Assembly (NCBI RefSeq): GCF_009184425.1
Contig: NZ_WELG01000002.1
Coordinates: 434,001-498,000 of the forward strand
Direction of reading: 5' to 3'
Source of the DNA: Flagellimonas olearia
Lineage (GTDB): Bacteria > Bacteroidota > Bacteroidia > Flavobacteriales > Flavobacteriaceae
DNA length: 64,000 bases
The position numbers and the translations under genes were made by a program. The stretch's first letter is position 1. Every line of letters starts with the position of its first letter. The notes below the pieces were generated by a model. That model did not search any database, had not been told where the DNA came from, and saw only the letters and a program-made list of their open reading frames with translations. This document shows positions 49,560 through 59,009 of this stretch, in pieces.

Positions 49560-51485
49560 ATGACCCAAGCCCAATTACATCAGCTTCTGCGTTCCCAATT
49601 GAAGGAAAATGACCCAAAGGTCTTGTTCGACCTTAGATTGGCCACAAATTTAAGTTTGATCCAACAGCTTTTCTTTTCCCTGTACCCCAAGGAAGCCCAT
49701 CCAAAGCATTTTGAAAAGTTGTTGAAACTGCTTCCCAAATTATTCGCCTCCCGTCCCGAAGCCTTACAAAAACAGGATTTGCAGCGTTTAAAAGCTGGGA
49801 ATTGGTATCAGTCCGAGCAAATGGTTGGCATGCAACTCTACGTAGAGCATTTCAACAAAGATTTGAAAGGGCTTCAAGAAAAAATACCCTATTTCAAAGA
49901 ATTGGGCATCAACTTTATCCATATCATGCCCATCACCACAAGGCCCAAAGGAGAAAATGATGGGGGATACGCCGTAAACAGCTACCATGAGGTGGATAAA
50001 CGATACGGCACCAAGAAAGATTTGTTGGCTTTGACCACTGAATTCAGAAAACAGGGGATATTCCTAATGTTGGATTTTGTGGTAAACCACACCTCCAATG
50101 AATTCCCTTGGGCCAAAAAAGCGGTTCAGGGCGATAAAAAATATCAAGACTACTATTACATCTTTGAGGATGATACCATTCCATTGGAGTTTGAAAAAAA
50201 CTTGCCGGAAGTGTTCCCGGAAACCTCCCCGGGGAACTTTACCTATGTCCCAGAAATGGAAAAATGGGTGATGACCGTTTTCAACAGCTACCAATGGGAC
50301 CTTAACTATGCCAACCCTGAAGTGTTTCTGGAAATGCTCACCAATCTGATCAAACTGGCAGACATGGGGGTTGATGTGGTTCGGTTTGATGCCCTCGCGT
50401 TCCTTTGGAAAAAAATGGGAACCATTTCACAAAACCTACCAGAGGCACATAACCTTATTTCACTTTTTAGAATGTGCCTACAGGTGGTGGCACCAGGTAC
50501 CATTCTGCTGGCCGAAGCCATTGTGGCACCAACGGACATCATTAAATATTTTGGTGAAGGACCTACAAAAGGGAACGAATGCGAGGTTGCCTATAATGCC
50601 TCCCTAATGGCCCTTTTGTGGAATTCCATTGCCACCAAAAAAACTTCCTTGCTGTATAAAAGTTTGGCCCATGTTCCTCCAAAACCCAAGGATTGTACAT
50701 GGATCAATTACATCCGTTGCCATGACGATATTGGTTTGGGATATGAAAACCATTTGATCCAGGAACTGGGATGGAACCCAGAGCAACACCGCAAATTTTT
50801 ACTGGATTACTATTGCCAACGATTGGATTGGTCCCCGGCAACAGGACATCTCTTTATGTACAATCCAAAAACTGGAGATGGCAGGATCACTGGGAGTGCC
50901 GCCTCTTTATTGGGTCTGGAAAAAGGGCTCTCCCAAGCAAACAATTCCCTGATTGATCAATCCGTGTCCAAAATCATCATGATGCATGGCATTATTCTAG
51001 CGTTTGGTGGAATCCCCCTCATCTATGCCGGGGATGAGATCGCCACCTTGAACGACTACAGTTTCCAAAATGACCCTTCCAAGAAAGACGATAGCCGCTG
51101 GTTAAACCGCCCTCTACAGGATTGGGAAACCATTTCAAAACTGGAAAATAGTAAACTGCCCTCTTCCCAAGTATTCCATGAGCTTCAACGATTGATTGCC
51201 ATCCGAAAGGAAAATTTGGTTTTTGTAGACCACAATGATGTGGCCCTATACCATACCGGAAACGAGCACATCCTGGTTTTTGAACGAACCAACAAAAAAG
51301 AAGGACTGCTGGTCATCTGCAATTTTGATGAAGGCCCGCAAGTCATGGAGACCAGTTGGGTAAAAAAGTTAGGGTATTTTGCCCAAGGAGACCCCAAAGA
51401 TTTGGTGTCCGGCTTAAACGTCAAGGTGAATAGTGGCCTGCTGGAAGTAATGCCCTACCAAATGATCTGGTTGAAAAAAGATTAA
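49560..51485 (+). CDS. Amylosucrase (GH13 subfamily 4)
   Basis: Transglucosidase that splits sucrose, adding glucose to an alpha-1,4-glucan and freeing fructose. The 641 residues follow the amylosucrase layout: helical N-terminal domain (1-90), then the GH13 barrel with NDGGYAVNSYHEVDKRYGTK, DFVVNHTSNEFPWAKKA, nucleophile Asp in GVDVVRFDALAFLWKK, acid/base Glu in ILLAEAIVAPTDIIKY, and the RCHDDIGLGYE motif. The extra B' region (WINYIRCHDD onward to SAASLLGLEKGLSQ) fits amylosucrase better than sucrose hydrolase or glucan branching enzymes. No signal peptide, so cytosolic. Coupled with fructokinase. A related sucrose hydrolase activity cannot be ruled out. Confidence 0.92.
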   Translation: MTQAQLHQLLRSQLKENDPKVLFDLRLATNLSLIQQLFFSLYPKEAHPKHFEKLLKLLPKLFASRPEALQKQDLQRLKAGNWYQSEQMVGMQLYVEHFNKDLKGLQEKIPYFKELGINFIHIMPITTRPKGENDGGYAVNSYHEVDKRYGTKKDLLALTTEFRKQGIFLMLDFVVNHTSNEFPWAKKAVQGDKKYQDYYYIFEDDTIPLEFEKNLPEVFPETSPGNFTYVPEMEKWVMTVFNSYQWDLNYANPEVFLEMLTNLIKLADMGVDVVRFDALAFLWKKMGTISQNLPEAHNLISLFRMCLQVVAPGTILLAEAIVAPTDIIKYFGEGPTKGNECEVAYNASLMALLWNSIATKKTSLLYKSLAHVPPKPKDCTWINYIRCHDDIGLGYENHLIQELGWNPEQHRKFLLDYYCQRLDWSPATGHLFMYNPKTGDGRITGSAASLLGLEKGLSQANNSLIDQSVSKIIMMHGIILAFGGIPLIYAGDEIATLNDYSFQNDPSKKDDSRWLNRPLQDWETISKLENSKLPSSQVFHELQRLIAIRKENLVFVDHNDVALYHTGNEHILVFERTNKKEGLLVICNFDEGPQVMETSWVKKLGYFAQGDPKDLVSGLNVKVNSGLLEVMPYQMIWLKKD

Positions 51486-52618
51486 TTGTACCGTACTTTT
51501 CTAAGGATGCGTTGGGATTCCTTCAAAGATAGATACACACTCTGATCATATTCCTTTAACAGGGGACGGGCCTGGTCCATTTGTTCTTTGGCCTCTTCAA
51601 AGCCGTTCAGGTAGCAAATAAGGTAAGTGGCCGGTAAATGGGTAAGATCAATTTGTTCAGCGTTGGTCAGAGTTATTTTCTTTTCCAGTTTTTGTAGGAG
51701 TGCATTGTTGGAATTGTACACGTGGTACAAGGTTTTTTTGTCGTACTGAGGGGGCTCAAAAATCAATTTGCTGTTGATGGTGTACTTACCATTTTCCGAA
51801 AATGTGATGACCACTTCTTCCAAGGGATAGTACTTTTGCTGTACGCCCAATCCCAGCTGCACAAACTCCAAGGTACTGAACGAATCATCATCGTAAGCAA
51901 TGGTAATCTCATCCAAGGCCGAATAGAATAGTTTTACCTGCTCGTTGATCAATTCTATATCCACCCGTGAATAATACGTCTTGTTCTTTACTTTTTTCTT
52001 GTTACCTGCCCAACAGACCACAAACTGTTCCTTAAAGACTTTATAATTGCTAGTCAAATCGGGATGTCTGGTGTTCATGAAGTTGATGACGGCATCCAAG
52101 GTCAATTCAATATTGTTACGAGCATGTTGTTCTATGGTGGCCACTACCTCGGAATTTATGTCCTTCAACTCAATATCAAAAGCCTTGGGGAGACTAATGC
52201 TCCCTTCCCTAAAGAAAACGGCTCCACCATAATACTTCCAAATATTCTTTCGAAGGGCACAGACCTTCCCATTAGATCGGATGGTGACCAACCCCACCAC
52301 CTTACCTTCGGGCAAATGGGGAAATGGAATGTTCTCATAAGAAATGATGGGTGGATTGTCCAAATAGGCATTCACCAAGTTCTGGATCTTGCTGTCATCG
52401 AAAAAATCGACCCCCACAATCTCATTGTCGGCATCCTCCACTCCAACCACAATAAAGGAGTTGTTCTTGGGGTTGCTGTTGGCCAACGCACAAACATGCT
52501 TTAAAAATTTGGCCTTGCCTTCTTTTTCGCCTATGGATATAAAGCGCTTTTTGTCGTAAAAACTGTTTTCGTCGTTATGCGCTAAAAGATTCTTTACCAG
52601 TAGGCGTTTATTGATCAT
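51482..52618 (-). CDS. AlbA_2/Schlafen-type ATP-binding domain protein
   Basis: Three hundred seventy-eight residues. N-terminal AlbA_2 (divergent AAA-4) domain: IGEKEGKAKFLKHVCALANS then FIVVGVEDADNEIVGVDFFD (about residues 29-75), then VVGLVTIRSNGKVCALRKNI. The rest (about 170-378) is an unrecognised charged region ending in a helix LKESQRILRKVRYN. Relatives include putative transcriptional regulators and Schlafen-like nucleases; the exact activity is unknown. Start ATG overlaps the SDR gene's stop by 4 nt (ATGA), and its stop overlaps the amylosucrase stop through TTAA. Confidence 0.85.
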   Translation of the reverse strand: MINKRLLVKNLLAHNDENSFYDKKRFISIGEKEGKAKFLKHVCALANSNPKNNSFIVVGVEDADNEIVGVDFFDDSKIQNLVNAYLDNPPIISYENIPFPHLPEGKVVGLVTIRSNGKVCALRKNIWKYYGGAVFFREGSISLPKAFDIELKDINSEVVATIEQHARNNIELTLDAVINFMNTRHPDLTSNYKVFKEQFVVCWAGNKKKVKNKTYYSRVDIELINEQVKLFYSALDEITIAYDDDSFSTLEFVQLGLGVQQKYYPLEEVVITFSENGKYTINSKLIFEPPQYDKKTLYHVYNSNNALLQKLEKKITLTNAEQIDLTHLPATYLICYLNGFEEAKEQMDQARPLLKEYDQSVYLSLKESQRILRKVRYN

Positions 52619-53370
52619 AGCTCCTTCTTCACGATGGTGCTGCTCGCTTGGGCCGTGGGCATCACCACCAAATCTGCAATGTTCACGTGATAGGGACGGG
52701 TGACCACAAAAAGGATGATATCCGCAATATCTTCAGGTTTCAAAGGTTGAAATCCTTGGTATACTTTAGAGGCCTTATCGGTATCTCCCTTAAACCGCAC
52801 ATCGCTGAATTCGGTCTGTACCAAACCAGGATTCACCGCTCCAACCCGAATACCATAGGCATTGAGATCTATCCGCATTCCTTGGTTGATGGCATCCACG
52901 GCATGCTTGCTGGCGCAATACACATTCCCATTGGGATATACTTCCTTTCCTGCCGTTGACCCAATATTGATGATATGCCCGGCCTTGCGTTCCACCATTT
53001 GGGGCAATATGGCTTTGGACATGTACAACAAGCCTTTTACATTGATGTCCAACATGGCTTCCCAATCATCAATACTTCCCTTGTCTATGGGGTCAAGCCC
53101 GTGCGCATTTCCGGCATTATTGACCAAAATATCAATTTGGGCGAAAGCTTTGGGTAAACTTTCAACAGCTGCAAAAACAGCATCCCTGTCCCTCACATCA
53201 AAGTTCAACGTATGCACTTCAATACTCCCCCCAAGTTTCTCCTTTAGGTCATCCAAACGATCTTGTCTACGTCCACATAAGACCAAATTAAATCCTTGCT
53301 TTGCAAAAATCTCCGCCGTTGCCTTTCCAATACCACTGGTAGCTCCAGTGATCAATGCTGTTTTCTTCAT
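52615..53370 (-). CDS. Short-chain dehydrogenase/reductase
   Basis: NAD(P)-dependent SDR, 251 residues from ATG 53370 (MKKTALITGATSGIGKATAE); the longer frame lacks this start. Cofactor loop TGATSGIG at residues 8-15, NNAGNAHGLDPI near 88, catalytic Ser in INIGSTAGKEVYPNG and YCASKHAVDAI giving the YxxxK pair near 153-157. Pattern is close to YdfG-type 3-hydroxy acid dehydrogenases (serine/threonine dehydrogenase activity). It is preceded by an aldo/keto reductase gene and followed by the AlbA_2 gene with a 4-nt overlap. Confidence 0.93.
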   Translation of the reverse strand: MKKTALITGATSGIGKATAEIFAKQGFNLVLCGRRQDRLDDLKEKLGGSIEVHTLNFDVRDRDAVFAAVESLPKAFAQIDILVNNAGNAHGLDPIDKGSIDDWEAMLDINVKGLLYMSKAILPQMVERKAGHIINIGSTAGKEVYPNGNVYCASKHAVDAINQGMRIDLNAYGIRVGAVNPGLVQTEFSDVRFKGDTDKASKVYQGFQPLKPEDIADIILFVVTRPYHVNIADLVVMPTAQASSTIVKKEL

Positions 53371-53383
53371 TCTGTATTTTGGT

Positions 53384-54256
53384 TTACGGAACGCCATGGC
53401 CTTGGCTTGCTTCCAAAAGAACAAACCAATCCTGTAGTTCCAAATCTATGTTTAGGGCCTTCTTGGCCAAGGTTATTCTGTCTTTGTTCGTAGTACCTAT
53501 GACGGGGTATACAATAGCCGGATGTTTGAGGAGCCACGCCAAAAGCAATTGACTTTCATCCGCCCCATATTTTTCCATCAAAGGCACCATGGTTTTTTTT
53601 ATTCGTTGGGTCTGTTCCGTTTCCTCACGGAACAAACTTCCCAAGGGGCTCCATGCCATTGCCATCCTATTATTTGCGATGCAATCATCAAATGTTCCAT
53701 CGTACATGGGAGAATCGTATGTCAATGAAAACTCCACTTGGTTTCCGGAAACAGGAATCGTCTTTTCCAACATGGCCACTTGCGATGGGGTAAAGTTGGA
53801 AACCCCAAATTGTTTGATCTTACCAGTTTGTAATAAATGATCAATGGCTTCCGCTATTTCATGGGGTTCCATCAACGGACTGGGACGATGCAGTAAAAGC
53901 AAATCCAGATATTCTGTATTCAACTTTTTAAGCGATTGCTCGGCAGACCAAATGATGTAATCCTTACTGTATTCGTAATGGTTGATGCGATTTTCCCTGC
54001 CACGGGTAATCTGTATGCCACACTTGGAAATCAATTGGATATCCTCCCGTTTGATGCCACTTTCGGCATAAGCCTGGCCAAAATCGGCCTCAGTGGAATA
54101 GCTACCATAAATGTCGGCATGGTCAAAGGTGGTAAGCCCAAATTCAATGCAATGCTGCATCAAATCAATCATTTCGCTTTTGGAAAGTTTTTTGCCCCAA
54201 CTTCCCCATGTCATGGTTCCAGCAATGATCCTGGAATACGTATCTCTCTCTTTCAT
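53384..54256 (-). CDS. Aldo/keto reductase
   Basis: NADPH-dependent oxidoreductase of 290 residues. Catalytic tetrad visible: Asp in TTFDHADIYGSYSTEADFGQ (with Tyr of IYG), Lys in LISKCGIQ and His in DLLLLHRPSPLMEP. GVSNFTPSQVAMLEKTI and PVIGTTNKDRITLAKKAL are standard. This form resembles the YdhF group. Substrate unknown. Divergent from moxR by a 158-nt spacer, and upstream of the SDR and AlbA_2 genes with a 13-nt gap. Confidence 0.94.
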   Translation of the reverse strand: MKERDTYSRIIAGTMTWGSWGKKLSKSEMIDLMQHCIEFGLTTFDHADIYGSYSTEADFGQAYAESGIKREDIQLISKCGIQITRGRENRINHYEYSKDYIIWSAEQSLKKLNTEYLDLLLLHRPSPLMEPHEIAEAIDHLLQTGKIKQFGVSNFTPSQVAMLEKTIPVSGNQVEFSLTYDSPMYDGTFDDCIANNRMAMAWSPLGSLFREETEQTQRIKKTMVPLMEKYGADESQLLLAWLLKHPAIVYPVIGTTNKDRITLAKKALNIDLELQDWFVLLEASQGHGVP

Positions 54257-54414
54257 ATGGGATGAAAGTATAAAATTAAACCCTTAAATCCTTCATAAAA
54301 CTAGGGGTTTACCGTTTTTTTTAACCATTAATTAACAGGCCAATTTTAAATAAATTTTCATTTTGCACCTCTTAGCATTCAGACTGACTTAAACACATAA
54401 CAATAAAGGTTTAT

Positions 54415-55416
54415 ATGGAAGAAAACACTACTATAGATATTAGTGCTGTGAATGAGAAAATTGCCCAAGAAAGTGCTTTTATTGACCTGCTTACCAATGA
54501 AATGAACAAGGCCATTGTGGGTCAAAAACATATGGTGGAGCGGTTGCTCATTGGTCTTTTGGGCCAGGGCCACATTCTTTTGGAAGGAGTTCCCGGGCTC
54601 GCAAAGACTTTGGCCATCAACACCTTGGCCAAGGCCGTAAAGGGTAGTTTTAGCCGTATCCAGTTTACTCCGGACCTCTTGCCTGCCGATGTGATAGGGA
54701 CACTCATTTACAACATAAAGGAAAACGATTTCTCCATTAAAAAAGGACCCATCTTTGCCAATTTCGTCCTTGCCGATGAGATCAACAGGGCGCCGGCCAA
54801 AGTGCAATCCGCTTTGCTGGAGGCCATGCAGGAAAAACAAGTGACCATTGGGGATGAAACCTTTAAACTGGACGCTCCCTTTTTGGTAATGGCCACCCAA
54901 AACCCTGTGGAGCAAGAAGGAACCTACCCGCTTCCCGAAGCGCAGGTAGACCGTTTTATGCTGAAAACGGTAATAGACTACCCCAAGCTCAACGAAGAAC
55001 AACTAATCATCCGCCAAAACCTCAAGGGTTCCTATGAGGAAGTAAAACCTGTGGTTAGCATCAAGCAAATCCTAAGTGCCCAACAAGCAGTACGGGAGGT
55101 ATATATGGATGAAAAAATTGAAAAATACATTCTGGATTTGGTGTTCGCCACCCGATATCCGGAAAAATATAACCTTGAAAGCCTAAAGCCGCTGATAAGT
55201 TTTGGTGCCTCCCCAAGGGGAAGCATCAACTTGGCCAACGCTTCCAAATGCTATGCTTTTATCAAAAGACGCGGTTATGTGGTCCCAGAGGATGTAAGGG
55301 CCGTTGTACATGACGTGCTTCGTCACCGTATAGGCATTACCTACGAAGCAGAGGCGGAAAACATTACCTCGGAAGAAATCATAAACAAAATTGTAAACGA
55401 GGTAGAAGTACCGTAA
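54415..55416 (+). CDS. MoxR-family AAA ATPase (Bat operon)
   Basis: Chaperone-like ATPase that likely activates the VWA proteins of the operon. Walker A LLEGVPGLAKTLAINTLA (residues about 58-75), Walker B FVLADEINRAPAKVQSALLE, sensor 1 MATQNPVEQEGTYPLPEAQ and the family ending GRxRHRIGITYEAEAEN-like region. The 333 residues are normal. First gene of an eight-gene plus-strand unit (moxR-DUF58-X-batA-batB-batC-batD-batE). A weak -7 (TCATTTTGC) sits in the spacer at about 54358, opposite the aldo/keto reductase start. Confidence 0.94.
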   Translation: MEENTTIDISAVNEKIAQESAFIDLLTNEMNKAIVGQKHMVERLLIGLLGQGHILLEGVPGLAKTLAINTLAKAVKGSFSRIQFTPDLLPADVIGTLIYNIKENDFSIKKGPIFANFVLADEINRAPAKVQSALLEAMQEKQVTIGDETFKLDAPFLVMATQNPVEQEGTYPLPEAQVDRFMLKTVIDYPKLNEEQLIIRQNLKGSYEEVKPVVSIKQILSAQQAVREVYMDEKIEKYILDLVFATRYPEKYNLESLKPLISFGASPRGSINLANASKCYAFIKRRGYVVPEDVRAVVHDVLRHRIGITYEAEAENITSEEIINKIVNEVEVP

Positions 55417-55484
55417 CGGTTCAATGTTTCTCGGTCAAAGTAGCCCTACTTTTAACCAACCCGAAAACCTATTTCTTGAACCCA

Positions 55485-56351
55485 ATGGACACAAAGGAAT
55501 TACTTAAGAAGGTACGTAAAATTGAGATAAAGACCCGGCGTCTTTCCGACCATATTTTTGGTGGGGAATACCATTCTACCTTTAAAGGCAGGGGTATGAC
55601 CTTCAGTGAAGTGCGTCAGTACCAATTTGGGGATGATGTCAGGGCCATTGACTGGAACGTGACCGCCCGTTACAACGAACCCTTTGTAAAAGTCTTTGAG
55701 GAAGAACGTGAGCTCACCATGATGCTAATGGTGGATGTGAGTGGGTCGGAGCTTTTTGGAACTACCAACCAATTCAAAAAAGAGATCATTACCGAGATTT
55801 CTGCCACGCTGGCTTTCTCGGCCCTGCAGAACAATGATAAGGTAGGGGTGATTTTGTTCTCCGATGAGGTTGAGCTCTTTATCCCTCCCAAAAAAGGTAA
55901 AAGTCACGTGTTACGCATCATACGTGAATTGTTGGAGTTCACTCCAAAAAGCAGCGAGACCAATATTGCCGAAGCCTTAAAATTTCTCACTAACGTGATG
56001 AAGAAAAAAGCCATCGTTTTTGTGCTGTCGGACTTTATTGCCGATGATTATGACAATACCCTTCGCATAGTGGGGAACAAACACGATGTTACCGGCATCC
56101 GCGTCTTTGATGAACGGGAAGAAACCATTCCCAATCTGGGTATGGTCCAAATGATGGATGCTGAGACCGGAACCATGCAGTTGGTGAACACCCAATCCAA
56201 AAAAGTGCGAAATGCCTATGGCCAATTCCATAAAGACAAAGTCTCCTATTTCATGGATTCCTTTACCAAAAGTGGTTGTGGCGTGATCCATTGCAGGGTG
56301 GATGAAAGTTATGTACGAAAATTGTTGGGTTACTTTAAACGAAGAGGATAA
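55485..56351 (+). CDS. DUF58-domain protein (Bat operon)
   Basis: Two hundred eighty-eight residues from ATG 55485; an in-frame TTG precedes it. Contains the DUF58 signature YQFGDDVRAIDWNVTARYNE (about residues 47-66) and a degenerate VWA-like motif LMVDVSGSELFGT with the DxSxS metal site. No signal or membrane span, so it is cytosolic and probably the MoxR partner. It follows moxR after 68 nt and abuts the next gene (stop then ATG with no gap). Confidence 0.93.
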   Translation: MDTKELLKKVRKIEIKTRRLSDHIFGGEYHSTFKGRGMTFSEVRQYQFGDDVRAIDWNVTARYNEPFVKVFEEERELTMMLMVDVSGSELFGTTNQFKKEIITEISATLAFSALQNNDKVGVILFSDEVELFIPPKKGKSHVLRIIRELLEFTPKSSETNIAEALKFLTNVMKKKAIVFVLSDFIADDYDNTLRIVGNKHDVTGIRVFDEREETIPNLGMVQMMDAETGTMQLVNTQSKKVRNAYGQFHKDKVSYFMDSFTKSGCGVIHCRVDESYVRKLLGYFKRRG

Positions 56352-58007
56352 ATGCGAATGGAAAGGTTAAAATTGAAAGGTCAAAGTCATATAGCACCAA
56401 TGGTGTTGATGACCCTCCTTTGCCTTTTTCTATTGCCCTTTGTGGGGTGGTCACAAACCGATTCCAAAATTTCCACTGATGTAGATACCCTTTCCATAAA
56501 AATTGGAGAGCAGATAAAATACACCATCACCGTGGAAACCGATTCCACTGATGTGGTCCATTTTCCAGAGGGACAGACCTTTTCTCCTTTGGAAACCGTG
56601 GAGGCCATCATTGGAGATACCCTCAAAAACAACAATAGGGTTATCCTCCAACGGATATATTCCCTTACCCAATTTGACAGTGGAGCCTACACTATCCCCC
56701 CGCAACGTATCGCGATCAACGAACAGCCTTTTTTCACGGACTCTTTCAATATAAAAGTGGCCGATGTGGCCGTGGACACCACCAAACAGAAAATGTACGA
56801 CATCAAACCTTTGATGCAGGTGGAACGCAGTAACGCCGAGCTATGGAAAACTTTGCTATGGGTTCTATTGGGACTGCTTATTGTTGGTGGATTGGTATAC
56901 TGGTTCTTCCTAAGGAAGAAACCCCTCACAGAGGAGGAAATAGTGGCCCTTTTGCCCCCTTATGATCGCGCCTTGTTGGAGTTGAAGAAATTGGAAAATT
57001 CCCGATACCTCATCCAGGACGAATACAAGAAATACTATTCCGAACTGACGGATATCGTTCGGTTGTATTTGGAGGACGAAGTACATGTTTCGGCCATGGA
57101 AAGTACCACCGGACAGTTGATGTCCAAACTTGAAATGTTGAAGGATGCCGGGGAGCTCAAATTGGACGATGAGACGCTGCATCAATTCCAAAATATTTTA
57201 CAGACTGCCGATTTGGTGAAATTCGCCAAATCCAGACCCGCAACCGCGGAACAAGACCGAAAAATAGTGGAACAAATTGTGGTCAAGACCCACGACGCCC
57301 TCCCCGAGCCTACCGAGGAAGAGTTGTTGCTCAATGAAGAATACTTGGAAGAGCTTGCCAAGAAAAAACAACGCAAACGCATTTATTGGGCCGCGGCCAT
57401 TTTTGCAGGACTGGTCTTTTTGGGAGCAGGAGCCTCCATTGCCTACTACGGTTTTAAACAAGTTAGGGACACCGTTTTTGGTTATCCCACCAAAGACCTT
57501 TTGGAAGGGGAATGGGTGTCCAGTTCGTACGGTTTTCCTCCAGTTGAACTGGAAACACCGGATGTACTGGTGCGCCAAGAGGTAAAATTGCCCCCTGAGG
57601 CTGAAGAATTGGTCAAGGAACTTCAATCGTTTTCCTACGGAAGTTATGTTGGTATCTTCTCCGTCTCGGCCAGTTCCGCCATTTATAAAGAAGAAAAAGA
57701 CCCTGACTTTTCAGCAGCCGTTGGTGCTACCTTGGCCACATTTGAAGGGCTTGGACTTAAAAATATCATCACCAAACAAGAAGAGTTCACTACAAAATCC
57801 GGGGTAAAAGGCTTAAAGACCTTTGGCACCGGAACTGTTATGGGCCCAAGTGAAGATCAATCCAAAAAGGCCAAGTACACCATCCTTTCCTTTGGTGGAA
57901 AAGGCTTTATGCAGCAGGTAGTGATCACATGGGAAGATGGGGATGCCTATGCAGAGCAGATCGTGGACCGAATATTAAACACATTGGACGTAAAAACACA
58001 GGCATAG
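56352..58007 (+). CDS. Membrane protein of the Bat operon (BatD/DUF4381-like N-terminus)
   Basis: Five hundred fifty-one residues. Signal-like start (about residues 15-35, ending GWSQ), a periplasmic Ig-like region (DTLSIKIGEQIKYTITVETD), first mature span near 168-188 (TLLWVLLGLLIVGGLVYWFF), a cytosolic segment, a second span near 345-370 (IYWAAAIFAGLVFLGAGASI) and a C-terminal exported domain (about 375-551). The middle resembles the DUF4381 proteins found in this operon in other phyla. The C-terminal domain I do not recognise. Immediately downstream of DUF58 and immediately upstream of batA. Confidence 0.8.
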   Translation: MRMERLKLKGQSHIAPMVLMTLLCLFLLPFVGWSQTDSKISTDVDTLSIKIGEQIKYTITVETDSTDVVHFPEGQTFSPLETVEAIIGDTLKNNNRVILQRIYSLTQFDSGAYTIPPQRIAINEQPFFTDSFNIKVADVAVDTTKQKMYDIKPLMQVERSNAELWKTLLWVLLGLLIVGGLVYWFFLRKKPLTEEEIVALLPPYDRALLELKKLENSRYLIQDEYKKYYSELTDIVRLYLEDEVHVSAMESTTGQLMSKLEMLKDAGELKLDDETLHQFQNILQTADLVKFAKSRPATAEQDRKIVEQIVVKTHDALPEPTEEELLLNEEYLEELAKKKQRKRIYWAAAIFAGLVFLGAGASIAYYGFKQVRDTVFGYPTKDLLEGEWVSSSYGFPPVELETPDVLVRQEVKLPPEAEELVKELQSFSYGSYVGIFSVSASSAIYKEEKDPDFSAAVGATLATFEGLGLKNIITKQEEFTTKSGVKGLKTFGTGTVMGPSEDQSKKAKYTILSFGGKGFMQQVVITWEDGDAYAEQIVDRILNTLDVKTQA

Positions 58008-59006
58008 ATGTTTGAGAATATAGAATTTGCAAATCCACAGTTTTTCTGGTTGCTTTTATTGCTTCCACTGGCTTTGCTATGGTATGTTTTCAAGCACAGA
58101 AACCAAACTGCTGCCTTGAGGATTTCAAGCATTAAAGGGTTTTCCGTAAGTAGTTGGACGTCTAAATTGAGACCTATCCTATTTGTAATGCGCCTTTTGG
58201 CCTTGGCTGCCATTATTACCGCTTTGGCCCGTCCACAAACCGAGGATATTTCCACCCGCACCAAGACCACCAAGGGCATAGACATTGTCATGGCCATAGA
58301 CGTTTCTTCCAGTATGTTGGCCCGGGATTTAAAACCCAACAGGCTTTCGGCCTTGAAAGAAGTGGCTGCGGATTTCATAAAACAACGTCCCAACGATCGT
58401 ATTGGTCTGGTGGGCTACGCGGGCGAAAGTTATACCAAAACACCCATTACCAGTGACAAAGCCATTGTGTTGAACGCCTTAAGGGAAATCACCTATGGTG
58501 AATTGGAAGACGGAACGGCCATTGGCATGGGATTGGCCACCTCTGTAAATCGATTGAAGGAGAGCAAGGCCATCAGTAAGGTCATCATCCTACTGACCGA
58601 CGGCGTGAACAATTCTGGTTTTATTGAACCCCAAACCGCGGCGGATCTGGCTGTTGAATTTGGCATCAAGACCTACACCATTGGTCTGGGAACCAATGGA
58701 AATGCCCTTTCTCCCGTGGCCTATAACCCTGATGGCACTTTTCGCTATGGAATGCGCCAAGTGGAAATTGATGAGGAGTTGCTCAAGGAAATCGCACAGG
58801 TGACCGGTGGACAATATTTTAGGGCAACGGACAACGAGAAGTTGGAAGAGATCTATGATGAAATCAATAAGTTGGAAAAAACCGAAATAGAGGAGTTCAA
58901 ATATTACAAGTACGAGGAAAAGTTCCGGCCATTGATTTTTTTGGCAGGTGTTTTGCTCCTATTGGAATGGACCTTGCGTAATTCCATATTTAAAAGCTTT
59001 ATCTAG
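58008..59006 (+). CDS. batA: VWA-domain protein BatA
   Basis: Three hundred thirty-two residues with two N-terminal spans, a VWA domain and a C-terminal span. MIDAS motif DIVMAIDVSSSMLARDLKP (about 88-106) is intact (DxSxS), with Thr in GELEDGTAIGMGLA and Asp in ILLTDGVNN completing the metal site. C-terminal FLAGVLLLLEWTLR is the last span. Part of the aerotolerance operon. It starts directly after the stop of the 551-residue gene and has 3 nt to batB. Confidence 0.93.
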   Translation: MFENIEFANPQFFWLLLLLPLALLWYVFKHRNQTAALRISSIKGFSVSSWTSKLRPILFVMRLLALAAIITALARPQTEDISTRTKTTKGIDIVMAIDVSSSMLARDLKPNRLSALKEVAADFIKQRPNDRIGLVGYAGESYTKTPITSDKAIVLNALREITYGELEDGTAIGMGLATSVNRLKESKAISKVIILLTDGVNNSGFIEPQTAADLAVEFGIKTYTIGLGTNGNALSPVAYNPDGTFRYGMRQVEIDEELLKEIAQVTGGQYFRATDNEKLEEIYDEINKLEKTEIEEFKYYKYEEKFRPLIFLAGVLLLLEWTLRNSIFKSFI

Positions 59007-59009
59007 CAT

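Noticed and set aside
54379-55002. Long open frame (207 codons) on the minus strand opposite moxR
   Set aside because: It mirrors the moxR coding frame, has no recognisable motif and crosses the moxR start; the MoxR Walker motifs on the other strand are decisive.
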